DNA of 48,838 bases from an uncultured Chelatococcus sp. (GCA_937863995.1 CALMIK010000062.1:1-48838), one strand, 5' to 3'; positions 20,206-29,410 are shown, numbered from the stretch's first letter. Translations and numbers: made by a program. Notes: generated by a model not told the origin, from the sequence alone.

Positions 20206-21327
20206 GGGCTGGATGACGAACTTGCCGTCGCCGTCGACTTCATAGAGCCGGTAGAGGTCGCCGACGCGGTCGCCCTTTTCGTTGAAGGAGATCTTGCCGG
20301 AGAGGCCCTGGACGTCCTTCAGGTCGTTGTGCAGATAGGCGGCGATGGCCTCGGGGTCCGTGCCCTTCGCCTTGATCGCCTCGGTGAGCACGATGAACGC
20401 GTCGCCGCTGGCCACCGACCAGATCGAGCCGGGGTAGCTGCCGTACTTGGCCTTGTAGGAGTCCAGGAACTCCTTGGTCAGCGGCGTGTCGAGGTCGGTC
20501 GGCAGGGGCGGAGAGATGAAGCGATAGCCCTTGGCGGCGTCCTTGCCGGCGATGGTGATCAGGTCGGCGTGGTTGGAGGCGTCGCCGCCGATGATCGGAA
20601 CGTTCCAGCCGAGCTCTTTCTTCTGGCGCAGCAGCAGGCCGACTTCCGGGTAGTAACCGGTGAAGAAGATGGCGTCCGGGTTGGCGGCGCGGATCTTTGT
20701 CAGCACCACCGAGTAATCGCTCTCGCCGGGGACGAGCGCGTCGAAGAACACGATCTCGCCGCGCTTGTTCTCGTCGATCCGCGTCTTGATCTCGTCGGCG
20801 AGGCCCTTGGCGTAAGCGGTGCTGTCGTGCAGGATCGCGATCTTCTTGAAGCCGAGCTTGTTGAGGCTCTCTTCCGCGACGCGGCCCTGCTCGTCATCGC
20901 GCGGGGCGGTGCGGAAGAAGCGCTCGTAGCCCTTTTCGGTGAGGCGGATGGAGGTCGAACCCGTGCCGATCTGCACGATGCCGGCTTCGTCGAAAATATC
21001 CTGGGAGGCTTCGGTGACGGCGGAGCCGTAGGTGCCGATGACCGCGGGAACCTTGGCCGCCGCGAGGCGGGTGGCGGCGGTGGCGGCGGTGGCGGGAGAG
21101 GAGCCGTCGTCCTCGAGAACGATCTGGATCTTGTTGCCGTTGATACCGCCCTTGGCGTTGAGGTTTTCGGCCAGCAGATCGATGATTCTCTTCGTATCCT
21201 GCCCTTCGCTGGCGTAGGAGCCCGTGACGCCGGCCAGAAGCCCGATTTTGATGTCCTCGGCCATGGCCGCGGAACCGTAGACGAGCGGAAGGCTCGCCAA
21301 TGCGGCATATAGGGTTTTCCGTATCAT
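20200..21327 (-). CDS. livK: Branched-chain-type amino acid-binding protein LivK/LivJ (system 1)
   Basis: Product of 375 aa from ATG 21327, which has a GGAGGAG ribosome site; upstream frame to 21402 is not needed. A signal peptide ends near AMA/ED. The mature protein is a type-I periplasmic binding protein: IKIGLLAGVTGSYASEGQ, VLEDDGSSPATA, AVIGTYGSAVT and the hinge-side IFFTGYYPEVG are LivJ-family motifs. It delivers an amino acid or small carboxylate to LivHM. No dedicated catabolic genes adjoin this copy, but putA/putR is immediately downstream. Specificity cannot be read from sequence. Confidence 0.93.
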   Translation of the reverse strand: MIRKTLYAALASLPLVYGSAAMAEDIKIGLLAGVTGSYASEGQDTKRIIDLLAENLNAKGGINGNKIQIVLEDDGSSPATAATAATRLAAAKVPAVIGTYGSAVTEASQDIFDEAGIVQIGTGSTSIRLTEKGYERFFRTAPRDDEQGRVAEESLNKLGFKKIAILHDSTAYAKGLADEIKTRIDENKRGEIVFFDALVPGESDYSVVLTKIRAANPDAIFFTGYYPEVGLLLRQKKELGWNVPIIGGDASNHADLITIAGKDAAKGYRFISPPLPTDLDTPLTKEFLDSYKAKYGSYPGSIWSVASGDAFIVLTEAIKAKGTDPEAIAAYLHNDLKDVQGLSGKISFNEKGDRVGDLYRLYEVDGDGKFVIQPE

Positions 21328-21822
21328 CTGAAACTCCTCCAAGATTGATCGAGCCGCCGTTTTCAATTGAAAAAAGAACGGCCTCCTATGCCTCTGACTC
21401 AAGGATTACATTAAAACCCGCCGCAGTGGAACACCGGTTCGCAGCCGTTTCCGGCCCGGCGCTCATGCTGTTTGCTGTATGTCGTGCGTCGGCTCCCAAC
21501 CTTCCTAGGGCCTGCTTGCGGCGGCGTTCGGGCTTGGCAGGCCGGCTTTCATCTGTGGATAGCGCTTCAGAGTTCATTATTTCGAACGATTTCTGATGGA
21601 TCGAATGATTCGTTCCGACCGAAGCGTCCGCGTGAGGCATCGACATGGATCAAGCCATTTCCGCTTCGGAAAGGCCGGCGCCGGTGCTGTTTAGCGATAC
21701 CAGGCGCGTGACGGACGTGCGTTCGCGCGCGCCGCTCGCGTCGCATCTGTGCTATATCAAGGCAGGATTTCGCGTCCGCGTATATTGACGCAAGCCGGAT
21801 GATGCTGAGGAGCTGACGCACC
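21328..21822. other. Divergent intergenic region between livK and the hydrolase
   Basis: These 495 bases must hold the promoter of the system-1 liv operon (minus) and of the hydrolase (plus). Short open frames occur on both strands but none has a good ribosome site or a recognisable product. I see no strong operator, RNA gene or repeat. Confidence 0.4.
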
Positions 21823-22689
21823 ATGGGACAATTTGCTCAAGATGCCGGCCGGGAAACGGGTGAGGCGACCCCGCCCGGCGACGACAAGGAAAAGGGCAAG
21901 AAGCGGGATGCCGGACGGCCTGCGGTCGTCTTCATTCATGGCGCATGGCTCACGCCGCGTTGCTGGGATGCGTTCCGCAAGCCGTTCGAGGCGGCGGGCT
22001 TTCAGACGCTCGCACCCGCCTGGCCGGGTCTCGACAGGCCCATCGAGGAGCTGCGCGCGGGGCCGGGGCCTTGGTTCGGCGCGTTGTCGCTGAGCGCCAT
22101 CACCGATCATTACGCGCGCATCATCACCGCTCTCGACACGCCGCCGCTGCTGGTGGGGCATTCATTCGGCGGGCTCGTCGTGCAGATGCTGCTGGCGCGC
22201 GGCCTCGGCGCCGCGGGTGTGGCGCTGGCGCCCGCGCCCTTCGCCGGCCTGTGGCCCGATCCGGTCTCGTTCGAGGCCGCCATGCTGGTGGGCATGGGCT
22301 GGAAGGGCTGGAACCAGATCTACGAGGTGGCGCGCGATGTCTTCGATACCCGCGTGGCCAACACGCTGTCGTCGCAACAGCGCGACGAAATCTTCGCCTC
22401 CGCCGTGCCCAGCCCCGGCCGCCTCTATGGCGAGGCGGCGACGGGTCTCGGCACGTTCCTGTGGATTCCGGCGCGCCGGTCGCCGCTGCTGCTGATCGCC
22501 GCCGGCGAGGACCGCATGGTGTCGCCGGCGCTGGTGCAGAACGCCTGGCGGTGGCAGAGCATCGCGCCCGCGCGCACCGATTACGAAGTGGCGGAGGGCC
22601 TGTGCCATCTGCTGATCTACGAGCCCGGCGGCGAGAAGGTCGCTGCGAGCATCATCGCCTGGGCGGGCGAAAACGGGGTGAAACCCTGA
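21823..22689 (+). CDS. Alpha/beta-fold hydrolase
   Basis: Product of 288 aa with the full catalytic triad layout: FIHGAW oxyanion strand, nucleophile Ser in GHSFGG at about residue 110, acid in AGEDRMVSP and His in EGLCHLLIYE. The first 30 residues are charged and low-complexity and look disordered. The recognisable family is broad (esterases, lactonases, haloperoxidase-like), so the substrate cannot be named. A GAGGAG ribosome site precedes ATG 21823. It stands alone between two divergent/convergent operons and ends in a hairpin shared with the next operon. Confidence 0.85.
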   Translation: MGQFAQDAGRETGEATPPGDDKEKGKKRDAGRPAVVFIHGAWLTPRCWDAFRKPFEAAGFQTLAPAWPGLDRPIEELRAGPGPWFGALSLSAITDHYARIITALDTPPLLVGHSFGGLVVQMLLARGLGAAGVALAPAPFAGLWPDPVSFEAAMLVGMGWKGWNQIYEVARDVFDTRVANTLSSQQRDEIFASAVPSPGRLYGEAATGLGTFLWIPARRSPLLLIAAGEDRMVSPALVQNAWRWQSIAPARTDYEVAEGLCHLLIYEPGGEKVAASIIAWAGENGVKP

Positions 22690-22704
22690 GCCCATGAGCC
22701 CGCT

Positions 22705-22740
22705 GCGCTTCTCCGATTCAATGAAACGGAGAAGCGCTTT
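22705..22740. terminator. Shared terminator between hydrolase and thiolase
   Basis: GCGCTTCTCCG (22705-22715) pairs perfectly with CGGAGAAGCGC (22727-22737) across an 11-base loop and is followed by TTT. It lies between two convergent genes and is placed to stop both, though the T run is short. Confidence 0.7.
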
Positions 22741-22748
22741 AAGGTTGA

Positions 22749-23930
22749 TTACACGCGCTCGAACACGGCGGCGATGCCCTGTCCGCCGCCGATGCACATC
22801 GTCACCAGCGCGTAGCGGCCCTTGATGCGGTGCAGTTCGGCGATGGCCTTGACGGCGATAATCGCGCCGGTCGCGCCGACGGGGTGGCCGAGCGAGATGC
22901 CGGAGCCGTTCGGGTTGACCTTCTCCGGGTCGAACCCGAGCTCCTTCGCTACCGCGCAGGCCTGGGCGGCGAAGGCTTCGTTGGCCTCGATGACGTCGAA
23001 ATCCGCGATGCGCAGGCCCGTGCGCTCAAGCACCTTGCGGGTGGCGGGAACGGGGCCGATGCCCATCAGTTCCGGCTCCACACCGGCGTGGGCGTAGCCC
23101 ACGAGGCGCGCCAGCGGCGTCAGCCCGTCGCGCTTCACGCGCTCGCCTTCCGCCAGCACCAGCGCCGCCGCGCCGTCGTTGATGCCCGAGGCGTTGCCGG
23201 CCGTGACCGTGCCATCCTTGCGAAACACGGCGCGCATGCCCGCGAGCGTCTCGACCGACGTCTCGGCGCGGACGTGCTCATCGCGGTCGAAGACGACGAC
23301 GCCCTTGCGCGTCTCGATCTCGACGGGGACGATCTGCTCGGCAAAATAGCCTTCCGCGATGGCGCGGGCGGCGCGACGGTGGCTCTCGGCCGCGAGGGCG
23401 TCCTGATCGTCGCGGCCGATGCCGAAGCGCTCGGCCACGTTCTCGGCCGTGACGCCCATGTGGAAGCGGCCCCACGGATCGTGCAGGATGCCGAGCATGT
23501 AATCGACGACGTGGCTGTCGCCCATCTTGGTGCCCCAACGCACGTCGGGCGCGAGGAACGGGCCGCGGCTCATCGATTCCGCGCCGCCGCCGACCGCGAT
23601 GTCGGCATCGCCGAGGCTGACGGCCTGCGCCGCCGAGACGATGGCCTGCAGGCCGGAACCGCAAAGGCGGTTGACGTTGAAGGCGGGGACCTCTTTCGGG
23701 AGGCCGGCATCAAGGGCCGCCACACGGCTCAGATAGGCGTCGCGCGGCTCCGTGGGGATGACGTTGCCGATGACGACATGCCCCACCGTGTCGGGCGCGA
23801 CCCGCGAGCGCTCCAGCGCCGCCTTCGTCGCCACGGTGGCGAGGCGCGACAGCGGCACGTCCTTGAGACTGCCGCCGAATGTGCCGATAGCGGTGCGCGC
23901 CGCGCCGACGACGAATACTTCACGCGTCAT
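22749..23930 (-). CDS. Acetyl-CoA acetyltransferase / beta-ketothiolase
   Basis: Product of 393 aa, a classic type-II thiolase: nucleophile Cys90 in NRLCGSG, NEAFAAQ, His349 in GHPVGATGA and Cys379 in CIGGGQG. It cleaves a 3-ketoacyl-CoA to acetyl-CoA and a shortened acyl-CoA. It is the last gene of the minus-strand block that starts at livK (32433) and follows an APH-type kinase after 112 bp, so it is likely the last step of that pathway. Similarity to PhaA/BktB is high, and a role in polyhydroxyalkanoate synthesis cannot be excluded. Confidence 0.94.
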   Translation of the reverse strand: MTREVFVVGAARTAIGTFGGSLKDVPLSRLATVATKAALERSRVAPDTVGHVVIGNVIPTEPRDAYLSRVAALDAGLPKEVPAFNVNRLCGSGLQAIVSAAQAVSLGDADIAVGGGAESMSRGPFLAPDVRWGTKMGDSHVVDYMLGILHDPWGRFHMGVTAENVAERFGIGRDDQDALAAESHRRAARAIAEGYFAEQIVPVEIETRKGVVVFDRDEHVRAETSVETLAGMRAVFRKDGTVTAGNASGINDGAAALVLAEGERVKRDGLTPLARLVGYAHAGVEPELMGIGPVPATRKVLERTGLRIADFDVIEANEAFAAQACAVAKELGFDPEKVNPNGSGISLGHPVGATGAIIAVKAIAELHRIKGRYALVTMCIGGGQGIAAVFERV

Positions 23931-24042
23931 GGTGTCTCCATCAGTTCAGGTTCAGCACGGCTTCCAAGGCGATTTCGGGCAAGGCGGAGACCGCGATGCT
24001 TGGGGAAAACGATCTAGCATACTCCCCGGTCTGGCGTACACG

Positions 24043-25086
24043 TTACCACGCCCTGGCGCCGCCGATGATTTCCCGCGCCCGTTCGGCGAAGCGCCCGGCC
24101 AGCGGCGCGACATCGGCGGCATCGGCGGCGGCGGCATTGCCCGCGCGCACCCTGTCCGCGATGCCGACGAAGATGACCGCGAAGCGGAACAGCGAAAACA
24201 CCAGATGGAACCGCGTGAGCGGCGGCGTCGGCACGGCGTGGGCGAAATAATGGTCCAGGAACGCGCGCTGGTCCGGGATGCCGAGCGCCGCGAGGTCGCG
24301 GCCGAGAATGCCGCCGTATTCGTCGGGCGAGGTATGCCACGTCATGGAGCAGAAGCCGAGATCGGCGAGGGGGTGCCCGAGGGTGGACAGTTCCCAGTCG
24401 AGAATGCCGATCACCTGCGGCTTTTCGGGATGGAAGATCAGGTTGCCGAGGCGGAAATCGCCGTGGGCGATGGAGACGCGCCCGTCGTCGGGCGGCAGGT
24501 GCTGCGGCAGCCAGTCGGCGACGGCCTCGAGCGCGAGTATCCTGTCGCTGGGGGATTCGTGCAGCTGCTTCGTCCAGCGGCCGATCTGGCGCTCGAAATA
24601 ATTGCCCGGCCGGCCGTAGTCGCCAAGCCCGATGTCGTCCGGGGCGACGGCGTGCAGCCGCGCCATGGCCTCCGCCATGCCCAGATAAATGCCGCGCCGC
24701 TCGTCGTGTGCGAGTTCCGGCAGCGCGCAGTCGTGGAACACGCGCCCCTCCAGCCGCTCCATCAGGTAGAACGGCGTGCCGAGCGCCGTCTCGTCGGCGT
24801 GGAAGAACAGCGGCCGCGGCACGGGCACGTCGGTGCGCGCCAGCGCTTCCAGCACGCGGTATTCGCGGTCCACGGCGTGGGCGCCGCGCAGAATGGGGCC
24901 TGCCGGCTTCTTGCGCAGCACCATCCGCCGGCCGCCGTGGTCGACGAAATAGGTCGGGTTGGATTGCCCGCCGCCGATGCGCTCCAGCGCCAGTTCGCCG
25001 TCGCCGAAGCGCTCGCGCAGGATCGCCGCCAGCGCGGCGGGATCGAAGTCGATGTTGTGGGCCGATGCCGCCTGAGCGTTCGCCAT
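24043..25086 (-). CDS. APH-family kinase, ACAD11 N-domain / LvaA-like
   Basis: Product of 347 aa with a kinase-like phosphotransferase fold: [11 protein letters not shown] nucleotide loop, VLRKKPAG with the ATP-binding Lys, the catalytic loop [13 protein letters not shown] and the metal-binding [16 protein letters not shown]. This form of the motifs matches the kinase half of mammalian ACAD10/ACAD11 and the bacterial LvaA protein, which phosphorylate the 4-hydroxyl of a 4-hydroxyacyl-CoA. It lies nine bases after an ACAD of the partner type, so the two halves of the ACAD10/11 system are separate adjacent genes. It is not an antibiotic-resistance gene despite the family name. Confidence 0.85.
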   Translation of the reverse strand: MANAQAASAHNIDFDPAALAAILRERFGDGELALERIGGGQSNPTYFVDHGGRRMVLRKKPAGPILRGAHAVDREYRVLEALARTDVPVPRPLFFHADETALGTPFYLMERLEGRVFHDCALPELAHDERRGIYLGMAEAMARLHAVAPDDIGLGDYGRPGNYFERQIGRWTKQLHESPSDRILALEAVADWLPQHLPPDDGRVSIAHGDFRLGNLIFHPEKPQVIGILDWELSTLGHPLADLGFCSMTWHTSPDEYGGILGRDLAALGIPDQRAFLDHYFAHAVPTPPLTRFHLVFSLFRFAVIFVGIADRVRAGNAAAADAADVAPLAGRFAERAREIIGGARAW

Positions 25087-25095
25087 GCCGATCCC

Positions 25096-26319
25096 CTATG
25101 CCTCGCCCGCCGCGTTGCCTTCCACGTTCCAGCGCCAGAAACCGGAGCCTTCCTCGTTGAGGAAGCGGTTGAGCACCATCTTGTGCACCTCGTCGGCGCC
25201 GTCCACGAGCCGCGCCTGGCGGGCGTAGCGGTAGATCCACTCCAGCACCGTGTCGTGGGAATAGCCGCGCGCGCCGTTGATCTGGATCGCGGTGTCGGCG
25301 GCGTCGTGCAGCACGTTGGCGACCTGGACCTTGGCCATCGACACTTCCTTGCGGGCGAAGCCGCCGCGGTCGAGCTCCCACGCCGCCTTCATCACCAGCA
25401 GGCGGCCGACCTCGATGCGCATGGCGAGATCGCCGAGCATGAGCTGGATGCTCTCCCGGTCGGCGAGGCGCACGCCGAAGCCCTCGCGAACGCTGGCATA
25501 ATCGCGCGCGATCTCGACGCAGCGCTTGGCGAGCCCCAGCCAGCGCATGCAATGGGTGAGGCGCGCTGGACCGAGCCGCACCTGCGTGACCTTGAGGCCG
25601 CGCCCTTCGCCGAGCAGCACGTTTTCGGCCGGGATCTCGAGCCCGTCGAATTCCAGCTCGCAATGGCCGCCGTGTTCCTCCGGCCCCATGATGCCGATGC
25701 GTCGCACGATGCGCCAGCCGGGCTGGTCCTTGTGGAACAGCAGCGCGGAGAGGCCGTGGCGCGGATCGTCGGAGGTGCGGGCGACCAGGATGAAGTGCGC
25801 GGCTTCCTCCGCCCCGGTGATAAACCATTTGCGCCCGGTGACGACGTAGCGGTCGCCGCGCTTTTCCGCGCGCGTCGTGATCATCGACGGGTCGGAGCCG
25901 CCGCCGGGGTGCGGTTCCGTCATGGCGAAGGCCGAACGCACGCTGCCGTCGACGATGGGCGCCAGCCAGCGCTTCTTCTGTTCGGGCGTGGCGAGGGCTT
26001 CCAGCACCATCATGTTGCCGTCGTCGGGGGCGGCGGAGTTGAACACCACGGGGCCGAAGATCGAGCGGTTCATCTCCTCGTAGCACACGGCCATGCCGGT
26101 CTTGCCGAGGCCCGCGCCGCCGGTTTCCTGCTTGAGCTGCAGGCACCACAGGCCCTCTTCCCGCGCGCGGGCGCGCAGCCGCGCAAGCAGCGGCAGCGCG
26201 ATGTTGCCGTGGGCGTCGTAGGAGGCGGGGTCGGCCTCCAGCGGAATGATCTCGCGCGCGACGAAATCCGCGATGCTGGCGCGGTAGTTCTCGACGTGTG
26301 CGGAAATGTCGAAGTTCAT
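25096..26319 (-). CDS. Acyl-CoA dehydrogenase, ACAD10/11 (LvaC) type
   Basis: Product of 407 aa from ATG 26319. The FAD-dependent acyl-CoA dehydrogenase fold is clear: FAMTEPHPGGGSDPS, WFITGAEEAAHFILVART, ENVLLGEGRGLKVTQVRLGPARLTHCMR, NGARGYSHDT and DGADEVHKMVL. The FNSAAPDDGNM and LGPARLTHCMRWLGLA segments are specific to the ACAD10/11 group, which eliminates phosphate from 4-phosphoacyl-CoA and yields enoyl- then 3-hydroxyacyl-CoA. The kinase that would supply that substrate is the next gene. The frame runs on upstream to 26922 but that stretch is the SDR gene read in another frame. Confidence 0.88.
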   Translation of the reverse strand: MNFDISAHVENYRASIADFVAREIIPLEADPASYDAHGNIALPLLARLRARAREEGLWCLQLKQETGGAGLGKTGMAVCYEEMNRSIFGPVVFNSAAPDDGNMMVLEALATPEQKKRWLAPIVDGSVRSAFAMTEPHPGGGSDPSMITTRAEKRGDRYVVTGRKWFITGAEEAAHFILVARTSDDPRHGLSALLFHKDQPGWRIVRRIGIMGPEEHGGHCELEFDGLEIPAENVLLGEGRGLKVTQVRLGPARLTHCMRWLGLAKRCVEIARDYASVREGFGVRLADRESIQLMLGDLAMRIEVGRLLVMKAAWELDRGGFARKEVSMAKVQVANVLHDAADTAIQINGARGYSHDTVLEWIYRYARQARLVDGADEVHKMVLNRFLNEEGSGFWRWNVEGNAAGEA

Positions 26320-26326
26320 GGGTGCC

Positions 26327-27082
26327 TCACAGCGATGAAACCAGGTGTCCGCCATCGACCTCGATGGTCGCGCCGGTGATGTAGCTTCCCGCCTCCGACG
26401 CCAGCAGCAGCAGGGGCCCGTCGAGCTCCTGCGGTTGGCCCAGCCTCCGCTGCGGGATGCGGCGAATGAGCTGAAGGCCGGCGTCGGACGCGAAGAAGTC
26501 GCGGTTGATGTCGGTTTCGATATAGCCCGGGCAGAGCGCGTTGACACGGATTCCCTCGCGCGCCCATTCCAGCGCCAGCACGCGGGTGAGCTGGATGACG
26601 CCGGCCTTCGAGGCCGCATAGGCCGCAAGGTTGCCCGCCACCCGATGGCCGAGGATCGAGGCGATGTTGACGATGGCGCCGCCGCGCCCGGCCTGCTTGA
26701 GGCTGCGCGCCACTGCCTGCGCCACGAGAAACGCGCCCTTGAGGTTGGTGTCGAGCACCTTGTCCCATGTCGCCTCGTCGAGATCGAGCGCCCGCGCCGC
26801 GCCGCTGATGCCGGCGTTGTTGACGAGGATGTCGAACGGCTCGCCCGCTTCCGCCAGCGCCGCCTGCACCGAGGCCGCGTCGGTGACGTCCATCTGGATG
26901 GCGCGCGCCGCGCCGCCGGCATCGCGGATGGCCGCGCACGCTTCCTCCAGCGTGTCGCGGCGGCGGGCCGCCAGCGTTACCGCCGCGCCGTGCCGCGCCA
27001 GCGTCCGCGCGAAATGCAGGCCGAGCCCGCCCGAGGCGCCGGTGACGAGGGCCGATTTTCCCCGCAGGTCCGTGGATGCCAT
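26327..27082 (-). CDS. SDR-family oxidoreductase, FabG/3-hydroxyacyl-CoA dehydrogenase-like
   Basis: Product of 251 aa from ATG 27082, with GGAGG upstream. NAD(P) site TGASGGLG (residues 14-21), NNAG (88-91) and triad Ser142, Tyr155, Lys159 are intact; the C-terminus ends in EVDGGH. Seven bases separate it from the ACAD gene. In levulinate-type pathways an SDR (LvaD) reduces the 4-keto group before the kinase step; alternatively this one oxidises the 3-hydroxyacyl-CoA for the thiolase. Sequence does not decide between them. Confidence 0.87.
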   Translation of the reverse strand: MASTDLRGKSALVTGASGGLGLHFARTLARHGAAVTLAARRRDTLEEACAAIRDAGGAARAIQMDVTDAASVQAALAEAGEPFDILVNNAGISGAARALDLDEATWDKVLDTNLKGAFLVAQAVARSLKQAGRGGAIVNIASILGHRVAGNLAAYAASKAGVIQLTRVLALEWAREGIRVNALCPGYIETDINRDFFASDAGLQLIRRIPQRRLGQPQELDGPLLLLASEAGSYITGATIEVDGGHLVSSL

Positions 27083-27093
27083 GGCGCGCCTCC

Positions 27094-27873
27094 TCAGACG
27101 GTGAACAGCCGGCCGAGGCCGGGCAGGGGCTGTGTCTGGCCGGACAGGCGCAGCATGTGCCAGGCCAGCGCGTGGTTGCTCGACGTGACCGGCTTGCCCA
27201 GCCGCGCCTCCACCCGCGCCACGATGCGCGCGACGCGCAGGCTGGTGCACGACACGAACACCGCCTCGCACGCGTCGGAACCGCCCACCGCCAGGATGGC
27301 TTCCTCGATGGAGGCGGTGGTGATGCGGGCCACGCGGTCGTCATCGGCCTCGTTGAACGATCCCATCACCGGCACGTCGATGCCGCGCGCCATGAGCGCC
27401 TCGCGCAGCGAGCTGTTGATGGAGGCGATGTAGGGCGTCAGCAGGCCGATGCGCGTCACGCCGAGCGCCTTCATCGCCGCCACGCCCGCCGTGAACGGAT
27501 CGGTGACGCGCACGCCGGGTAGCGTCTCGCGCACACGTGCCGCGACCTTCTCCTGGCCGATCACCAGCGCGCCCGACGTGCAGCCGAAGCCCACGACATC
27601 GAGCCGCACCGGCGGCAGCAGCGCGGCTGTCGGGGCGATCTCCGCCTCCATCTCGCGCAGGGTCTCGGGGGTGATGTCGGGCGGCGATTTCAGCCGCGCG
27701 CCGTAGAGGGCGGTCGCTTCCGGCAGGGCGAAGCGGAACTCGTCCTCGATGGTCTGGTCGGTCTGCAGCACGAGCAGGCCCAGGTTGGCCTTCTCGCCGA
27801 TGCCGCCATCGGTGATGAAGGGAATGTGCTCGATGTTCGCGACCGGATCGGATGCGTGTGCAGCGATATTCAT
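27094..27873 (-). CDS. Aspartate/glutamate racemase superfamily protein (maleate isomerase-like)
   Basis: Product of 259 aa. Two catalytic Cys positions are present, in VVGFGCTSGALV and VFVSCTSLRVA, in the two pseudo-symmetric halves, so this is a racemase/isomerase-competent member rather than a one-Cys arylmalonate decarboxylase. LGLLVLQTDQTIEDEF at the start and GLGRLFTV at the end match maleate cis-trans isomerase and related proteins. It sits in the operon between a Liv importer and acyl-CoA genes, so it probably racemises or isomerises the imported carboxylate. Gap to livF is 50 bp, to the SDR 11 bp. Confidence 0.82.
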   Translation of the reverse strand: MNIAAHASDPVANIEHIPFITDGGIGEKANLGLLVLQTDQTIEDEFRFALPEATALYGARLKSPPDITPETLREMEAEIAPTAALLPPVRLDVVGFGCTSGALVIGQEKVAARVRETLPGVRVTDPFTAGVAAMKALGVTRIGLLTPYIASINSSLREALMARGIDVPVMGSFNEADDDRVARITTASIEEAILAVGGSDACEAVFVSCTSLRVARIVARVEARLGKPVTSSNHALAWHMLRLSGQTQPLPGLGRLFTV

Positions 27874-27923
27874 GATCTGCTTTCCTGTCCGCAATGGAAT
27901 GGGGCGGGCGCCGGAGCGCGGGT

Positions 27924-28652
27924 TCAGTGAACCGTCTCGGGCTCGCCGCCGAGATAGAGGTGGCGCATGGCGGGATCGGCCAGCATGCCGGCGGCGTCGC
28001 CCTCGATGGCGACCTTGCCCAGCGACAGGACATAGGCGCGGTCGGCGACGTTGAGCGCCTCGAAGGCGTTCTGCTCCACCATGAGGATGCACATGCCGGT
28101 GCGGTCGCGGATGGTGGCGATCGCCGCGAACACCTCGTGCATCATCAGCGGCGACAGGCCGGCCGAGGGCTCGTCGAGCAGCAGCACCTGCGGGTCGGAG
28201 ATGAGAGCCCGCGCCAGCGACAGGATCTGACGCTCGCCGCCCGACAGCACGGAGGCCTTGCGCTCCTGCTTGGCCTTGAGCGCCGGGTACTGCGACATGA
28301 GTTCGGCGAAGCGCGCGCTGCGCTCCGCCGCGGGCAGATGGCGCGCGCCGAGCAGGATGTTGTCGGCGACGCTCAACGTGGCGAACACGTTGTCCGTCTG
28401 CGGCACGAAGCCCATGCGGTGCAGCCGCACCTTCTCGTGCACGGGCACGAGGCTCACGTCCTTGCCCTCGCTCTCGATCTTGCCGCCGCGCGGCTTGACG
28501 AAGCCGGCGATGCACTTCAACAGCGTGGACTTGCCGCAGCCGTTGGGGCCGAGGATGGTGACGATCTCGCCGCCGCCCGCCGTGAGGTTGATGCCCTGCA
28601 GGACATCGGGGCCGTCGCCGTAGCCGGCGCGCACATTGCTGACGTTGATCAT
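27924..28652 (-). CDS. livF: Branched-chain-type ABC transporter ATPase LivF (system 2)
   Basis: Product of 242 aa from ATG 28652, overlapping livG by four bases; an upstream frame to 28913 lies in livG. Walker A is GPNGCGKST, signature LSGGERQ, Walker B VLLLDEPSAGLSPL and MVEQNAFEALNVAD follows as in LivF. It is the ATPase partner of LivG for importer 2 and is not a recent copy of the system-1 LivF. Confidence 0.94.
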   Translation of the reverse strand: MINVSNVRAGYGDGPDVLQGINLTAGGGEIVTILGPNGCGKSTLLKCIAGFVKPRGGKIESEGKDVSLVPVHEKVRLHRMGFVPQTDNVFATLSVADNILLGARHLPAAERSARFAELMSQYPALKAKQERKASVLSGGERQILSLARALISDPQVLLLDEPSAGLSPLMMHEVFAAIATIRDRTGMCILMVEQNAFEALNVADRAYVLSLGKVAIEGDAAGMLADPAMRHLYLGGEPETVH

Positions 28653-29410
28653 GCCGAAACCTTTTGCCTTTCCGCCGCCTTGCCGAGATAGGCCTCGACG
28701 ACGCGCTGATCTTCGGTGAGCCTGGCGGGGGCGCAATCGGCGATGATCTCGCCGCGGTCGAGCACGATGCAGCGCCCGCACAGCTCGCGGATGAAGTGCA
28801 TGTCGTGCTCGACGACCAGAATGGCGACGCCGCGTTTGCTGAACGTTTTCAGCAGCTCGACCATGCGCCCGCGCAGCTGCGGATGCACGCCCGCCGTCGG
28901 CTCGTCGAGGCACAGCAGCCGGGGGCGGGTGCGCAACGCCACCGCGATGGACAGGAGCTTCTTCTGTCCGCCCGACAGCGAGCTCGCCGGCTGGTGAGCC
29001 ACCGCCCCGAGCGCGAACTGCTCGATGAGTTCATCCACTGCCGCGTCGTCGCGCCGCGCGCCGAAAAAGGCGTCCAGCAGGCCCGCGCCCTCGCGCGAGC
29101 CGCTGCGCAGCACCTCCCGCACCGTCATGCGCGTCGGCATGGACGGCAGCTGGAACGTGCGCACGAGGCCCTCACGCGCGATCTTGAACGAGGGCATGCC
29201 GGCGATGCTGTTGCCGAGGAACAGGATGTCGCCCTTGTTGGGCCGCGAGAAGCCGGAAATGATGTTGAGCAGCGTCGACTTGCCGGAACCGTTCGGCCCC
29301 AGCAGGCCGACGATCTCGTTGGCGCCGATGCTCAGGCGCACGTCGGTGAGCACATGATGCGCGCCGAAGGACTTGGCGACGCCGTCGAGCTTCAGGATGG
29401 CATCAGACAT
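28649..29410 (-). CDS. livG: Branched-chain-type ABC transporter ATPase LivG (system 2)
   Basis: Product of 253 aa: Walker A GPNGSGKST, signature LSGGQKKL, Walker B LLCLDEPTAGVHPQ and VEHDMHFIREL. The sequence falls in the LivG/UrtD-like group. Start overlaps the livM stop by eight bases, end overlaps livF by four, so translation is coupled throughout. Confidence 0.93.
   Translation of the reverse strand: MSDAILKLDGVAKSFGAHHVLTDVRLSIGANEIVGLLGPNGSGKSTLLNIISGFSRPNKGDILFLGNSIAGMPSFKIAREGLVRTFQLPSMPTRMTVREVLRSGSREGAGLLDAFFGARRDDAAVDELIEQFALGAVAHQPASSLSGGQKKLLSIAVALRTRPRLLCLDEPTAGVHPQLRGRMVELLKTFSKRGVAILVVEHDMHFIRELCGRCIVLDRGEIIADCAPARLTEDQRVVEAYLGKAAERQKVSA

Noticed and set aside
19288..21312. 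674-aa plus-strand frame opposite livH and livK
   Set aside because: Runs across two clear genes and their gap; its text is low-complexity Ala, Gly, Asp, Glu and Arg.
24043..25086. Aminoglycoside resistance gene
   Set aside because: The fold is shared, but the motifs are those of the ACAD11-type kinase and the partner ACAD is adjacent.
23752..26379. 875-aa plus-strand frame opposite thiolase, kinase and ACAD genes
   Set aside because: Spans three well-supported genes on the other strand and resembles no family.
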